The notes under the pieces were generated by a model. It did no database searches, had not been told where the DNA came from, and was given only the letters and a program-made list of their open reading frames with translations. DNA of 64,000 nucleotides. Origin: Epiperipatus broadwayi. Its lineage: Eukaryota; Onychophora; Udeonychophora; Euonychophora; Peripatidae. Shown one piece after another: positions 19,176-32,879 of the stretch (the stretch's first letter is position 1; each line of letters begins with the position of its first letter). Position numbers and translations under genes: made by a program. Location: assembly GCA_028023455.1 (NCBI GenBank), contig JAQFVV010000031.1:6488926-6552925 (forward strand), written 5' to 3'.

Positions 19176-19460
19176 TGAAGTAAGTGCTCAATTTATTAAT
19201 TTATTGCTAAAATATCATACATATTCCCCAGAAATATACTATTTTTGTTTATTGGCATTTTTTTATTTGACAACATTTAAATTCAAGAAATCTAAACAGT
19301 CAAATATTCAGTTTAAAAAATAAAAGAATAGTGTTTGACATAGATGTTCTTCAGTTTCAAATGACATAAGAAAAAATAAAAATAAGTCAAGATCCATTGA
19401 TATCTCTCAGAGAATTTGAATCTTTTAACAATAAAACAGACTTTAACAATTTTGTAATGC

Positions 19461-19983
19461 CTGAACTAATACCTGTTTTGGTCCTATGCAGTATTCGTAA
19501 AGGAAAAGTAGATATTCCAATTACTTTTCCCAATCTATGGTAAATTTTCAAAGGCAGGGAGAAAACAAACACAACTTATCATAATAAAAATTTATTATCC
19601 ATAGTTTGATTATAATAACTTTTATCAGAAGGCTTTTAAAATCACAAAGCAAGCTGCTTTGCAGACTGCTTAAATTTTGAAAACATTTTAGGCTCTGAGA
19701 GATATATTTTGGACAGTTGGTCTGAACTAATACCTGTTATGATCCTGTGCAGTATTTGTAAAGGAAAAGTAGATATTCCAGTTACTTTTTGCAATCTATG
19801 ATAAATTTTCTGGGGGCAGGGGGAATGCAAACACATCTGATCATAATAAAAATCTATTATTCATAGTTTGATTATAATAACTTTTATCAGAAAGCTCTTA
19901 AAATCACAAAGCAAGCTGCTGTGCAGATTGCTTGAATTTTGAAAACACTTTAGGCTCTGAGATATATATTTTGGACAGTTGGT
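19461..19983. repeat. two-copy tandem duplication, unit about 261 bp
   Basis: Copy 1 starts with CTGAACTAATACCTGTT at 19461, copy 2 with the same at 19722, and both end with TTTGGACAGTTGG. The copies differ at scattered bases. Short minus-strand reading frames in each copy (KIYHRL ... GISTFPL) are similar because of the duplication; the unit has no recognised identity. Confidence 0.88.
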
Positions 19984-20798
19984 GATGAGAAATTGAGTTA
20001 GAAAATAAGCATTTTGTTATTATAAGTTGTAACTTTACAAAATGCTAATGGATATTATTATATATGAACCCATAGACCATACATAACCACGGTTAACTTT
20101 TAATCAACACATGCAATCACATGTAACATGTATAAAGTTTTGGATATGGTGAATGAAAGATTTTGATTTCGGCTTAAATAAATTTATTTTTAAATGTGAT
20201 AAAGAATAAACAAACTTACAGCAAAAGTCACATCAAAATATCATTTCCAGTCTTCTAAAGCAAGTGAATAAGTAAGAAGAGTCATCAAGCAATCCTTAGC
20301 AATTATCGCTTATAGTTAATAAATTCTGAATCATAGATTTTATGCTATTGTTTACCCTATATATTTAGATGATTTGACTATAATCATATTTATAGGTCAC
20401 AGTAAGTTGAAAAACATTACTTCATTTGAAAATTTGATGACATTACCTTTATATATTTATCATTTATAGAATGTTTTTAAGTTTTTAATATATTCATAAT
20501 ATATAAAGTTGATTTATTAAATATACAAAAAATTTCAAGCAAATGTAGGATGGTTTCTGGTATCATCATTAGTCATCTCTTTAATCACCCAATTTATAGC
20601 CAAAAATATAAAAAAATAGATTAGCAAATAAGGCCATTAAAATTGCCATTATTTTTTTGTTCAGTGAAAAAAATTGCTTAAAAATATCCTATAGTACATA
20701 TGGTAAGTCAACCTTAAATCGTTTTCTATAGGATATTATATCACTGTACTTGCATAACCTGTAATAATACTTTATGATAATAGTTCATTTAAATCAAG
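19984..20798. other. AT-rich non-coding stretch
   Basis: No gene or repeat family recognised. Confidence 0.6.
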
Positions 20799-20912
20799 TC
20801 AAGCTTTGTTAGCCAAGAGGTAAGCGCAAGCTGCCTTGCAAGCAAGCAGTTGGTGCAGGCGTTTGTTGCTGGTTTGCCTCCCGGCCGATGCTATGACATA
20901 GGGAAAAAAAAA
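20799..20912 (+). mobile_element. tRNA-derived short SINE, copy 1 (SINE-B)
   Basis: A GC-richer block in AT-rich DNA. It has an A-box-like TTAGCCAAGAGG, a B-box-like GGTTTGCCTCC and a 3' end CCGGCCGATGCTATGACAT followed by an A-run. The last 29 bases match the copy at 38526-38632 at 27 positions. A 7-bp TCATTTA repeat on both sides (20785 and 20913) is a weak target-duplication candidate. Confidence 0.75.
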
Positions 20913-21439
20913 TCATTTATATAAAAGGTATAGCAAAATAATATATATGTAATAGTGTAAGAATTTTAACAAAATATTATATATTTTTAAAATTTTTTTG
21001 TCTTTTTTGTATAGTAAAGGGTAATGGTAATCATAAAAAAATTACTTTATAATAATGATGTTGTTAAAAAAAAAAGAACTAGTAAAGAAAACTCTCTTTT
21101 TTTGTAAAACGGACATGTAAAATGTATATATTTTTTCATTATTAGTCTTAATTTTTGATTTAAAAAGCCACAAATCAATTCTATTTTTAATAATATTAAT
21201 TTCAAAACTTTTTAATTTTTATTGATTAGAACTTACCTTTTAATAAAAGTTAATTAGTTATTTACCAAATATATTAAGTGAAAAGATTTAAAGGATAATT
21301 TTAAGTATGCCACAATAAATATATAAACTTCCAAATATTGATTTATTTTCGAAATTAAGTAATACAAAAAACACTTTCAGATTGAGATGCTAGAGAAAAA
21401 AAAGTTTTTATGTTGATAGCTTTAAAAGAATTATTATTA
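20913..21439. other. AT-rich non-coding stretch
   Basis: Long A and T runs; nothing recognised. Confidence 0.6.
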
Positions 21440-21830
21440 CAAATGTAATTACAGGGATTTGAACTCAGAATTTTGCAATCTATTTATCCTCCACTCCATC
21501 TCAAGCTATTAATATCCATAACGAGATACCTGTGAAAAAGATATATGATACTAACACTCATTAGTTGGGCCAAATTATGATCTTCCGCACATATATACAA
21601 TCAGTGCTTGGTTCAAACTTTAATGGACAGGCTTCAATCTTTTTTCCTTCCAACTATTTAATCATTCATTTTATTGAAAAACTGATAATAGAATGCTCAA
21701 AGTTCTTATGGGTTTGATATTGTAGTTATACCCATGTCGACATTATATCAATTTAACCCCTCATATTATTGGACCATTATGCATCAATATATATTAATAA
21801 GAGAGGGATGGGCTCACTTATACTAATATA
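21440..21830 (-). mobile_element. SINE-A, near-full minus-strand copy
   Basis: Minus-strand copy of a roughly 400-bp interspersed repeat. In its sense direction it runs from a body with TTTAATGAAATGG- and CTTAATATAAACTGAGCA-like parts, through the core CCAACTGATGAGTGCTGGTTCAGCAT, to a tRNA-like end. The tRNA-like part here lies at about 21455-21520 with a B-box-like GAGTTCAAATCC on the minus strand. Confidence 0.7.
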
Positions 21831-21884
21831 TATTCTGTGTTCCATGCAATACTAAGGCTGTATGCAATTTGCTTATACTGATTT

Positions 21885-22005
21885 TTCTTGTAAATGTAAT
21901 TAGAGGAGTTTGAACTCAGGCTTTTCAGTCTACTCATCCTCCATTACATCTCAAGCAACCAATATCCATGATCACACACGTGCGAAACAGATACAGATCT
22001 CCAAT
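21885..22005 (-). mobile_element. SINE-A, tRNA-like end only
   Basis: Short minus-strand fragment with A-box-like TTGCTTGAGATG and B-box-like GAGTTCAAACTCC, matching the tRNA-like module of the neighbouring copy. Confidence 0.65.
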
Positions 22006-23092
22006 ATATGTAATTTGTGTAGAGATTTTATCAATTCAGAACTAGTATTAACCAGCCCAAATCATTTTAATTTAGGTGAATAATATATTTCAGTTAAATT
22101 GAACAGTGGAAAAATTTGCAAATTATCTGCCAATTATTTTCTCAATTGATATCGAAATATTATTGAGAAAAATATCACTTTTCAACTTTAAATAATCATT
22201 TAACTATTGTATTAATATGTACATTTTTAACTGCCCTTAATAGAGATTTGGGCTAAATTTTTAACTTCTTATTTAAACATCAAAATTTTATTTTTAATAT
22301 TTTTTCAGTTTTTAAATTATTTTTTAAAACAATTTTAAAGATAAAAAAACATTCTTAAATATAATATTTCACCTTATAAAATACTGAAAACAAAAATATT
22401 AATAAGCTGAAATGTTTAATAATAACAGCTTTTATTACTTAACCATTGGTGATAAAAATGTATTTAGAATGAATATAATGTATCTGAACTAGTGAATTAT
22501 TTCTTGTTTTGACCAATTCGACCCTTGGTGAATTTTTCATAAGTATTATACATTAAAATCTGTGTAAAACAGTATATTTTATTATAATAAATTTTTTTGC
22601 CAAAAATTGCGAGGAGAAAGAACAAAATTCAAAATTCCCGTTCTAACAATAGACATAAGCACCGCCCTGACATGTTCCACCATTATCTGTTGACAAGGCT
22701 GTAAAATGTTTGGCGCTTTACGACACTGAAGTTTCCAATGATGCAAAAATGTGTTTATTTGTGAATTTATTATGGTTTTAGATATTTTTTTTAAAAATAA
22801 TTTACACTATATTTATTAAATATCAAAAAATATAAATTATTAATAACTTATTTTGTGAAATACTTTATTTTCAAAAATATAACATTATATTAACAGCTAA
22901 TGTAATTATGGCCTGAAGGAAATTAGAAGAATAGCTATGACATAAAGATTATTTATGACAAAAAAATATCATAATTTTGCAATAAATATTCAAAAATTTT
23001 AAACTTTTAAAGCATAATTAGTTAGATACAACAGAAATAAATAAATATTCGTCCACATTTTTAAAAATAATCAGAAATAAGAAATATTTTGT
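22006..23092. other. AT-rich non-coding stretch
   Basis: No feature recognised. A slightly more GC-rich part lies at 22620-22740 without known similarity. Confidence 0.6.
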
Positions 23093-24097
23093 TTATTTTA
23101 TAAACTGAAAATAATCTTTTACAGCTTTCCTTGCTAATTCACAATTATACTTTATTATATCATCTGGTACATCTTTATCATTTAAACATTTGGTATATAA
23201 CTTTGCTAAAATATATATATATATTTCTTCACCTACTTCTTTTAATATATCAATTATAATCCCATCATTACCCGGAGCCTTTCTTTTCTTCATACATTTA
23301 ATTGCATGTATCACTTCTTCATTTAAATTTTTTGGTCAATTCAGAAGATATAATAGATATAGGAGGTACTTATTCTTTATTATTATATAATTCTTGATAA
23401 AATACTCGACCCATTTCATTATGACATCTCTCTTTTTAGTAATAATTCCATCTTTTTTCTTATTGCTCTTCCACTTTTTATTTATAATGAATCCTGCTCC
23501 ACTTCTATTTCCAATATTTGTATCTTTATTGTAGAGTACATGCCCACTTTTTAAATCAATTATCTCTCCACCTTTTCTTTTAACTTTACAAAGTCCAATA
23601 ATGTCCCATTTAATATGACAGTTCTTCTAATTCTTGCAATCTTCCTAAACTTGAAAGTGATCTCCAGTTGTAAATACCTAAATAAAAGTTGGTCATCAAA
23701 TGACAGCATGGGTCCACAATCAGGGGATTCTCAGCATTGTCCACCTTTGTCCACTAATCGCTGCCTTGTTTGGTGACTTTATAGTCTCCTGGAAAAAAGG
23801 ACAATGATTTATTTTTGTCTGTCATAATTGTATATATCTATTGGGAATAAAATTATTTACACAAACATTCATTCTGCCTTATCAGGCCACTGAGAAGAAA
23901 TACCACAGTGTTAAAAGCCAATAAACTCACCATGCTGGATCATGTGTGTTGTTGAGCAGCCCATTCATGTTTGTATAGTATATGAATAATTACATAAAAA
24001 TAACAGCTGCAATGACAAAAATGTATCAAGTGGACATTAGAAATTTGCCCTGCTCAGTTATTTTAAGTCCTCCAAGAGGAATCAAAGGGTCTCCTTT
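23093..24097 (-). mobile_element. RTE-type LINE (F4), internally deleted and rearranged copy
   Basis: Minus-strand copy with an intact-looking 5' UTR (about 23700-24097, matching 28705-29105) and endonuclease start (YLGIYNWRSLSS near 23680). At INKKWK (about 23480) it jumps to the linker text NKKKDGIITKKRD, deleting most of the endonuclease. It continues into the RT start with KAPGNDGIIIDIL near 23270, then at KDVPDD (about 23160) joins IIKYNCELARKAV, text that belongs upstream in the element. The copy therefore carries a deletion and an out-of-order junction. Confidence 0.82.
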
Positions 24098-24246
24098 CAG
24101 TTAATAGCAAACTCCTTTCTATAACCTTTATATATATGCCATGAGATACACAATCATATCAATATCCTGCATAAATACTATATCTTGTATTGGTGAGAAA
24201 GTATTCATTTATTATTAACACTTGCAAAGTGTTTGCACAATTAGCT

Positions 24247-24338
24247 TGAAAGGCTGATATTCGAATCATATCAATATATATATTATAATAACTGAAAGGC
24301 TGATATTCGAATCATATCAATATATATATTATAATAAC
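24247..24338. repeat. perfect 46-bp tandem duplication
   Basis: Two identical 46-bp units, starting TGAAAGGCTGATATTCGAAT at 24247 and at 24293. No mismatches, so it is recent. Confidence 0.95.
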
Positions 24339-24339
24339 T

Positions 24340-25684
24340 GAAATAGTCGTTAAATAATAAATTGCAGGAGAAAGGTCTCTCCACTAGTCTTTTAAAAATC
24401 AGAGTAGAAGACTTTTGCTAATTAGATTTTGTATTTAGTTGGTGATGGAAAAAATATCAGCTTTTTATCTATACATTTCCTGTAATTTTAAATTATTAGA
24501 TGTACAATTTTTGGACAATTCTTGATGTTTAATAAGCTATATATGAAGTATTATCTGGAAAACAATATCCCACACAAATTGAAAAAAAAATCAAAATGTA
24601 CCCAGTCATAATTCAATGCAAGATTATAGATATTTTAATTAATAAAGATATGAGTAATATATTATCAATGTGGGGTTATAATAAATTTGTTTATTAATCT
24701 GTGGAGTTAACTTTTGACAAAAAGTGCTATTTCAAGGTATAAATGGTTGATAATTAGCAGAGTGTGGATTAAACTTGCAGTGTTCAAAAAATTTGCATGA
24801 TTGCATGTATAATAAATATCTAACAGCAAAGTGTCATCTACATTGTTCAGATTCAATTATCATTGTTTATTGAATGGGACACATGTGTGGAATTAGTTAT
24901 GTGACAAACCTCTTTAATATTACATTGTCTGTGATTATTCTTGAGGCATACTGTCCTGGCAGATGCAAGTTAAAAAGGATGGTAAACAACTATCTCATGC
25001 TCTAAAACACATTTGTATAATGGATTCATTTTTGCTCTATTATATAAATAGGCATGTTGAGAGACTTTTGATTTTAAGATGGCTCCATTCACATTGTAAT
25101 ATTTTCTATTGCAGGATCGGAAGTCTATGGCACACACCAATTATGATTTGTCATCACTGCAAACTTTATTTTTCAATTTAGTGATAAGTGTTTTGGAGAA
25201 TGAAAGGCACTTGAAGCCAATATTGAAGACTTCAGAGAGAATGAAATTTAATATCAAGTGGATGTTGTTGATAAAAGGGATATTGTTCCAGGGTTTTAGG
25301 TCTGGCAATCTGACATACTTTTATCTATAGTAGAATGCCCTAATTTGAATGTGTATCATGGATTAGGTCCTCTTCAAAGCTTCCAAATTATTTTGGCATC
25401 TACTATAAGTTTTCATAGTTTAAAGGTTTTAAATAAGAAAGCTTTGAAGCTGGCTACCTTGTATTAAAATGGGTATTTTTGATTGTAGAACACTGATGGC
25501 TTAACCACCATTGCCTAATCAATGTCATGAGATTATTTGGTTAATTTCAGGTCACATTACTCAATAAATTGTTGGTGATACACATAATTATACTACTGTA
25601 TAAATGCTGCATTATCTGGATGCATTAGTTGACAATTACAATGTGTTAATAAATACAATAGTAATTATATTAGTCTGGTCATAT
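24340..25684. other. AT-rich non-coding stretch
   Basis: Short reading frames only; no similarity recognised. Confidence 0.6.
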
Positions 25685-26645
<961 letters not shown>

Positions 26646-28704
26646 GTGTGTATACAAATATATGTAAATACATTTTATCTATATTTATTAATGAAACATG
26701 AAAACAAATATACATTTGTATATTTTACTATATATATAATCGCTACACTTTATCTGCTACAGTTCATGAAGAATAGCTCCTACTTCTATGGTGAACTACA
26801 GAAGAAAGGATTGCATTTCCTTATATGTTTTGTACACTTTCAGCTGTACTGTGATAGCTGGTCTCATGAGTCGATCTAATGACAATTCTGACTATACATG
26901 ACAGCTTGTCTCATGATAATTTTTGATTTTAGCAGTTTTCGGTCCTGAACATGAAAATTTCTCACTGTGCCAACTGATTAGTTTAACCACTATTTTTTTG
27001 GAGATTGTTGATTCTGTCTTTCAACACTGTGAAAGTAGTTCTTTACTGAACCTATAGACTGTCATTCAGCTATATGATGATTATTGACTGGAGAATGAGA
27101 AAACATTTTTTCAATTCTGTGTCTGTCGATCATTGACACTACCTTCAAATTGATTGACTTTTTATTGACAGATCTCCACCTCTAATAAAAACATTTAGAT
27201 TCAGTGAGGGTTGTCACCTAATGGCCTGTTCACACAATGTGCAATGCGTTATCTATTTATACACACATTAATTCGAGGTGATGAATGTCCAAACCAATAT
27301 AGATAAAGAGGGAACTGAATTAATCTATTGTTTGAAGGCAAGGTGAGATATGACATCCTGTATGGCTAAAGGTAGCCCTGTAGAATGTAGCTATGCACTT
27401 GTATTGGAAGGTATCTTGTTTCTTTTGGGTTCTACCTGTCTTGATGATCTCACTAAGATCCAGTGACATCATTTATTGATCTTGAAAGTGTTGGTTCAAT
27501 ATACCTGACTGGTCATTCATCACTGGTAGATTGTGATTCTTTTTTTGTCTGAATGTGCTTTAGCTGATGGAAGGCGACATGTAATTTCACCTTAATTAGT
27601 ATAAGGTTGGAGTTGTTGCTGTCACTCAGATGTTTTAACCAAGACTGTTTGTGATCTTTTAACTTTGATCACATCTGTTATAATCCCTTTGGTGATTTTA
27701 TTAAACATAAGGCATATGATGTGAATACCTATCTGCTTTTTTGCATTTCTAGTTTCATGCTTTATTTTAGGGTTCAAATCCTGATAAACCACTATTTTAG
27801 GTAAACCTTGTTTCAATTTTTTGCTATGAGATAATTCACTATAGTCACTATAAAACCTGCATGAACCAACCATGCCAAAAGCAGATATTTAGTTATATAG
27901 GTCATTGTAATTTTAACCCTTGTCTAATATGACCTGTCAAAATTATTACATCTCTTGAACTTAATTTTTATTATAGATTGCAAAAATAACTTCCTTTTTC
28001 CATTCAGTTTTGCATGAGATAGTATACTCCATGCTGAAGTAAGGTGGTAAGTAAGGCAGAGGCTGCTGATCCAAGAGGAGTGTGGAAACAGCGCAGAATT
28101 ACAAATAAACTATTTTTATTTTGTTACAAATATTAATTATTATATAAACATATTAAAATATGTAATCACTTTCTTGAAATACAATTCGTCATTTATAATT
28201 TACTAAGATGTATTTTTCTTTATGATATTGTCAGTTATGTCTTCTTACACACAAGCATATTTCAAATCATGTTTGATGCAAAAATAGAATAGTCTGTTTT
28301 ACTATTAATATCTATGCTATATATATATATATAAATTGTGATGGTTATTTGGTATTTGTAAAATAATAAACATAACTTCAAAAACATTTATTGATTTATT
28401 ATAAAAATAATATCTTAAATTTATCTTATTAAGCAAAATTTAAAAAAAATCAAAGAAGTCTTCCTGTTTTTGTAGCCTTTGAAATCCTTACAGCAATTTT
28501 GGGCTATTTCTAAAACACACACATTAAACAATATGAGACAGTGCACTAATAAAACGCACAATATTGTATATATGTCGATAAATTGGTTAATATAAATCAG
28601 TTATAGCAATATTTATGTTAGTATACATATAATGATAAAGCCAAATAGACAAATTGTTAATATAATGATTGCTAAATTTATAATAATTAAATTTATTGAT
28701 GTAT
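26646..28704. other. non-coding stretch, slightly less AT-rich, no gene recognised
   Basis: Contains a minus-strand open stretch at 27622-27873 with no similarity I can name. The composition at 26750-27650 is a little more balanced than the surroundings, so an old decayed element is possible. Short (AT)n at 28320-28334. Confidence 0.5.
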
Positions 28705-31640
28705 GTATGAAACCCTTTGATTTCTTTTAGAGGCATTAAAAAAATCGAGCAAGGCTAATTTCTAATATCCACTAGATATATTCTTGTTGGTACAGCTGTT
28801 ATGACTATGTGATTATTCATATAGTATATCCACATTGGATTGACTGTTCACTAATATGTATTAACCAGCCTGATAAGTTTATTGGTATTTCACTTCTGGG
28901 TTTAAGATCAAAAAGCACCATGATCTTTCTTCTAAGTTGTCTGATAAGGCAGAATGAATGTGGGTGTGAATGATTTTTTAATGGATGTATACGATCATGA
29001 CAAACAATAAAATTTATGTCCCTTATTCCCAGGAGGCTGTAAATTCACCAGCCAAGGCAGTGGTTGGTATCAAAGGTGGAGGGAACAAAAAATCCCCTGA
29101 TTGTGGATCCAGCTGCCATTAGATGATGACTATTTATTTAGGTATGTACAACTTCAGATCATTTTTAAGTGAAGGAAGATGTCTCATATTAAATGAGACA
29201 TTATTGGACTTTGTGAAGTTAGAAAAAAAAGGGAAGAGACAGGCACACATATAGGAAGTACAAAAAGAATAGGATTTATTATAATATTGTGGAGATTGAT
29301 GATGTATCAGCCAGAGTGGCAAGATTAGTTTTTCAACTTAATAATAGCTACCAAATGCAGACAATTCAAGTTTAGGCCCCCGAAAGTTTTCACAGTAATG
29401 AAGTAGTAGATTTTTATATGGATATACAAAAGGCTTTTGATCACAGTATACAATTGGGAGACTTTAATGTTAGAATTGGTAAACAAATGAAAGATGAAAG
29501 TTAAAAGAAATAAAGGTACAAAAGAAATGGATTATATTTTGTCTAACAGAAAATATATATTCAAGATTATAATGTACTTAATAAGTTTAACACCGGAAGT
29601 GATCATTGACTAGTAAGATATAAAATATGTGTTAATGCAAAACTAGAGTGACAGATATTATTAAGAAAAATAATATTTATAGTTGACATTCCTAATCTCC
29701 AAGAACTTTGTAATGAGTTTAAATTAGAACATGATTCAAATTTGATTGAAATTAATAGAAAAATAACTGATACACTTTTTAAAAACTGCAACAAAGATAG
29801 CTATTAGATAAAAGCAGCAACTGACCAAGAAATTTTTACTGAGACCCGAGAATTTATGAAGATAAGAAAGAATATGAAGATATATAAAAATGATGAATTA
29901 AGAAGGATTGACTATTTTGAATTTTGTAAAATGAAACGAGAAAGTATTGATTATGATATAAGAAAGTATAATTGTGAACTAGCAAGAAAAGCTGTAGAAG
30001 GGAATAAAAGTCTCAAGAGTGTACAAATTTTTATCTGCAATGATAAAAGAAAGATGGAACTATAACTAAAAAGAGAGAAGACATCATGAAATGGATAGAC
30101 AAATTCTATCATGAATTGTATAATAATAAAAAACAAGTACCCCATATATATCTATTATAACTTCTGAATCATCTAGGAATTTAAATGAAGAAGTGAGACA
30201 TGCAATAAAATTTACGAAGAAGTGAAAAACTCCATGTAATAATGGAATATAATAAAAGAATCAGGAGGAAATATCGAAAAAATGTTGGCAATGTTATATA
30301 CCAAATTTCTAAATGATAAAGATGTACCAGATGATTAGAAGAATGCAGTATTAAAATTAATATTTTAAAAAGGTGATAAAGAAGATATTAAAAATTACAA
30401 AACTATCAGTGTTTTATCAGTTTTATACAAAATTTTTACTAAGATAATTATAACTTGACTGCAGAAAACATTGAATATCAACCAATCAAAAGATCAAGCT
30501 GAATTTAAAAGTGGTTTTAGTCGAGTATATCATATTCTAGTAGAGAGAAGTTATAGAAAGGGCCAGTAAATACAAGTTGTCATTATGCTTTGGATTTGTA
30601 GATTATAAAAAGGCATTTGGTTCTATAAGCATTTCTTCAGTGATTAACATATTGAATCATCAAGCATATAGACTCAGGATATTGTAATATTTCTGAAGAA
30701 TATTTATAAAAATGCAACTACAACAATTAAATTATGTAATGATACTAGGAAGGTTAACATTGATAAGGGTGTAAGACAGGGACACTCTATATCTCCAAAA
30801 CTTTTTCACCCATGCTGCAAGATATATTTTGTGAGTAAAAATGGGATGCTAAAGGAATAAAAGTAAATGGAGATTTTTATGTCATGCATAGTTTGCAGAT
30901 GATGTAGGTGCTTTTACAAATAATGCTTCAGAACTTCAGGAAAAGTTGCAAGAGTTATGAAATGAAAGTAAGAAATTAAGAGGAAAAGTAAATGTATTTT
31001 CTCAAAAGAAGAAAATAAAAATTTATTATAATGAGATAGAATAAGTTAACAATTACAAATATCTTGGTCAGATTATTACTACAGATAGAAACATAATGGA
31101 TGAAATTAATTATAGAATTAAACTCGGTTGGAATGTTTTTGTAGAAATAACAATATTAAAAAGAAATATGCCTATGTGTTTGAAAAAAAAAAAGATTTTT
31201 AATAAATGTCTTTTACCAGTTCTTCTTTTGGATCTGAGACATGGACACTTAATAGAAGTGTAGTACAACAACTTCAGACCACTCAAATAATAATAGAGAG
31301 ATGCATATTAGGAATAACAAGAAAAGGTTGAAAACACAATACAATGATAAGATAACAAACAGGTGTTAGTGATATCACTGAAATAATTAAAAGTCTGAAG
31401 TGAAGTTGAGATGGACATATTGCTAGAAAAGATGATGATAGATTGACAATTAAAATCTTAAATTGAATTCCAAGAGACTGTAAAAGACTCATGCAGGGAC
31501 CACATGTTAGTCGGATGAAATAAGAATGTGTGCAGGAGTGATGTGGAGAAGAGAGGCTAGAGATTAGAGAGAATGGATTGAACTTGGAGAGATGTTGTTT
31601 TGCAGTGGACTGTTAATGGTTGATGATGATGATGAAAATA
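28705..31640 (+). mobile_element. full-length but decayed RTE-type LINE (F4)
   Basis: Plus-strand element of about 2.9 kb. The 5' UTR (28705-29105) matches the antisense 5' UTR at 23700-24097. One ORF follows: endonuclease (about 29115-29620), linker (about 29700-30110) and RT (about 30180-31500). The 3' end is GTTGATGATGATGATGA at about 31618-31634. RTE-group LINEs have a single EN-RT ORF and end in short tandem repeats, as here. Confidence 0.85.
29115..31520 (+). pseudogene. RTE ORF (endonuclease-reverse transcriptase), heavily mutated
   Basis: Frames switch many times and stops are frequent. Recognisable pieces: YLGMYNFRS near 29139, VARLVFQLNNSYQMQTIQV near 29310-29370, LGDFNVRIGKQMKDES near 29455-29505, KYNCELARKAVEGNKSLKS near 29965-30015, DIMKWIDKFYHELYNN near 30080-30130, and RT motif B VRQG followed by HSISPKLF near 30770-30810. 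Further C-terminal text ends near 31490. Same protein as the antisense copy at 45345-48024. It would nick the target and copy the RNA; this copy cannot be translated. Confidence 0.82.
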
Positions 31641-32349
31641 ATACCATTTTAAAATATTTAGGTAAAGTTATTTTAAATTTTGAAATATAATTTTAAAATT
31701 AATTGAATTACTCTATAAGCAATTAAATAAAAATGACTAAAACTAGCAAATTTAATTTCTTAGAAAATCATTAATATATCTTCTTCCCATTTTTAAAAAT
31801 GGAAAAAAAAAATTGTGAATTACTTAAAGTTTACCAAGTTAATGATTTCTTTCAAAAGATAAAATTTCATAATCATTTATTGTTCTAACAGGAATTAGTT
31901 TTCTCACTTCTCTGTGATTTTACAATTAAAACATTCTAAAAGATTTCACTTGGATAAAATTAATTGAAACTCTTAAAAAACCTTAAGTAAACTTTAGATT
32001 ACAAAAGGTATTTATTTTTATTTATTATATATAAAGTAACTTTAATTTATAAGAGATATTTGTTTTTACTTATTATATATAGACTATGTAATATAGTTGC
32101 ATTAAAGTTCTTCAAGAGAAGAGCTGGAGTAAAAAAAAGGTCACGTAATATAATTTAAATTATATATATTATTATTCTAATATTTATGACTTATTATGTC
32201 TGTAATTTATTTTGGAAAGGGATTGTCAATTAATGTTAACGTAAGAACATTAAAGACTGTATGATGAATATTTATATAATTAATGACTTTTGATGACTAT
32301 AAATAAACACAGTGAAACCTATTTAAAAAAAAAATGTAAAAGGATGTTT
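31641..32349. other. AT-rich non-coding stretch
   Basis: Nothing recognised. Confidence 0.6.
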
Positions 32350-32700
32350 CAATCTACAAATTCATTTAAGTGACAGTGATAATAATAAAGACATAAATGG
32401 AGAAGAATTGTTTGAAGATCTGTGTCTGTTTAAAAACTTATGAATTATCTCATTTTAAATATCCACTGGATGTTCCAAGGTATCTTCATGAAATAGATTT
32501 GACCGTTTCATTTCCAAAATTGTGCATATCATTAAGAATATTATTATTTCTTCATACAAGTGTAGCTTGTTCAGAGAAATCATATTCAAATTTAAAAACC
32601 ATAAAAAAAAACTATTTACCTTTGAAGATAGGTTGATAAAATTATCAATGATAGCTACAGAAAATGATATATGCCCATACAAAAGCGTTTGGGTTCGAAA
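32350..32700 (+). pseudogene. hAT-type (ZMYM-like) transposase C-terminal fragment
   Basis: Translated pieces in shifting frames match the C-terminal hAT dimerisation region of ZMYM-like transposase proteins: DINGEELFEDLCLFKNL from about 32390, then SLRILLFLHTSVACSEKSY at about 32530-32590 (equivalent of the family's conserved L-P-x-S-x-A-x-x-E-R-S-F box), then SNLKTIKKNYL, then RLIKLSMIATENDI at about 32630-32672. At least two frameshifts separate the parts. Only the tail of the transposase remains, with no terminal repeats seen, so it is a dead relic. The family normally cuts and pastes DNA; a domesticated gene is unlikely given the frameshifts. Confidence 0.72.
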
Positions 32701-32879
32701 AGATACATGGCCATTCTATCTGTTCCAAAGACTTTATCATGTGGTTGAAGTGTTAGTAATCATTCATTTTATATTTAAAATCCAAAGCGCATGTGCAACA
32801 GTTTAATGCTGTTTAAATATTATTGTCTAATTCAATTCTGTAAAAGCTCGGAAATTTTTTTTATAATTATGTAATAATT

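Noticed and set aside
20799-20912. Functional tRNA gene
   Set aside because: Same 3' tail as the SINE at 38.5 kb followed by an A-run; the arms do not give a convincing cloverleaf by eye.
24140-24360. CRISPR-like repeats
   Set aside because: Only two adjacent copies with no spacers, in a eukaryotic-looking repeat-rich context.
27622-27873. Minus-strand open frame as a host gene
   Set aside because: Short, no recognised domain, no conserved start context or neighbouring exon.
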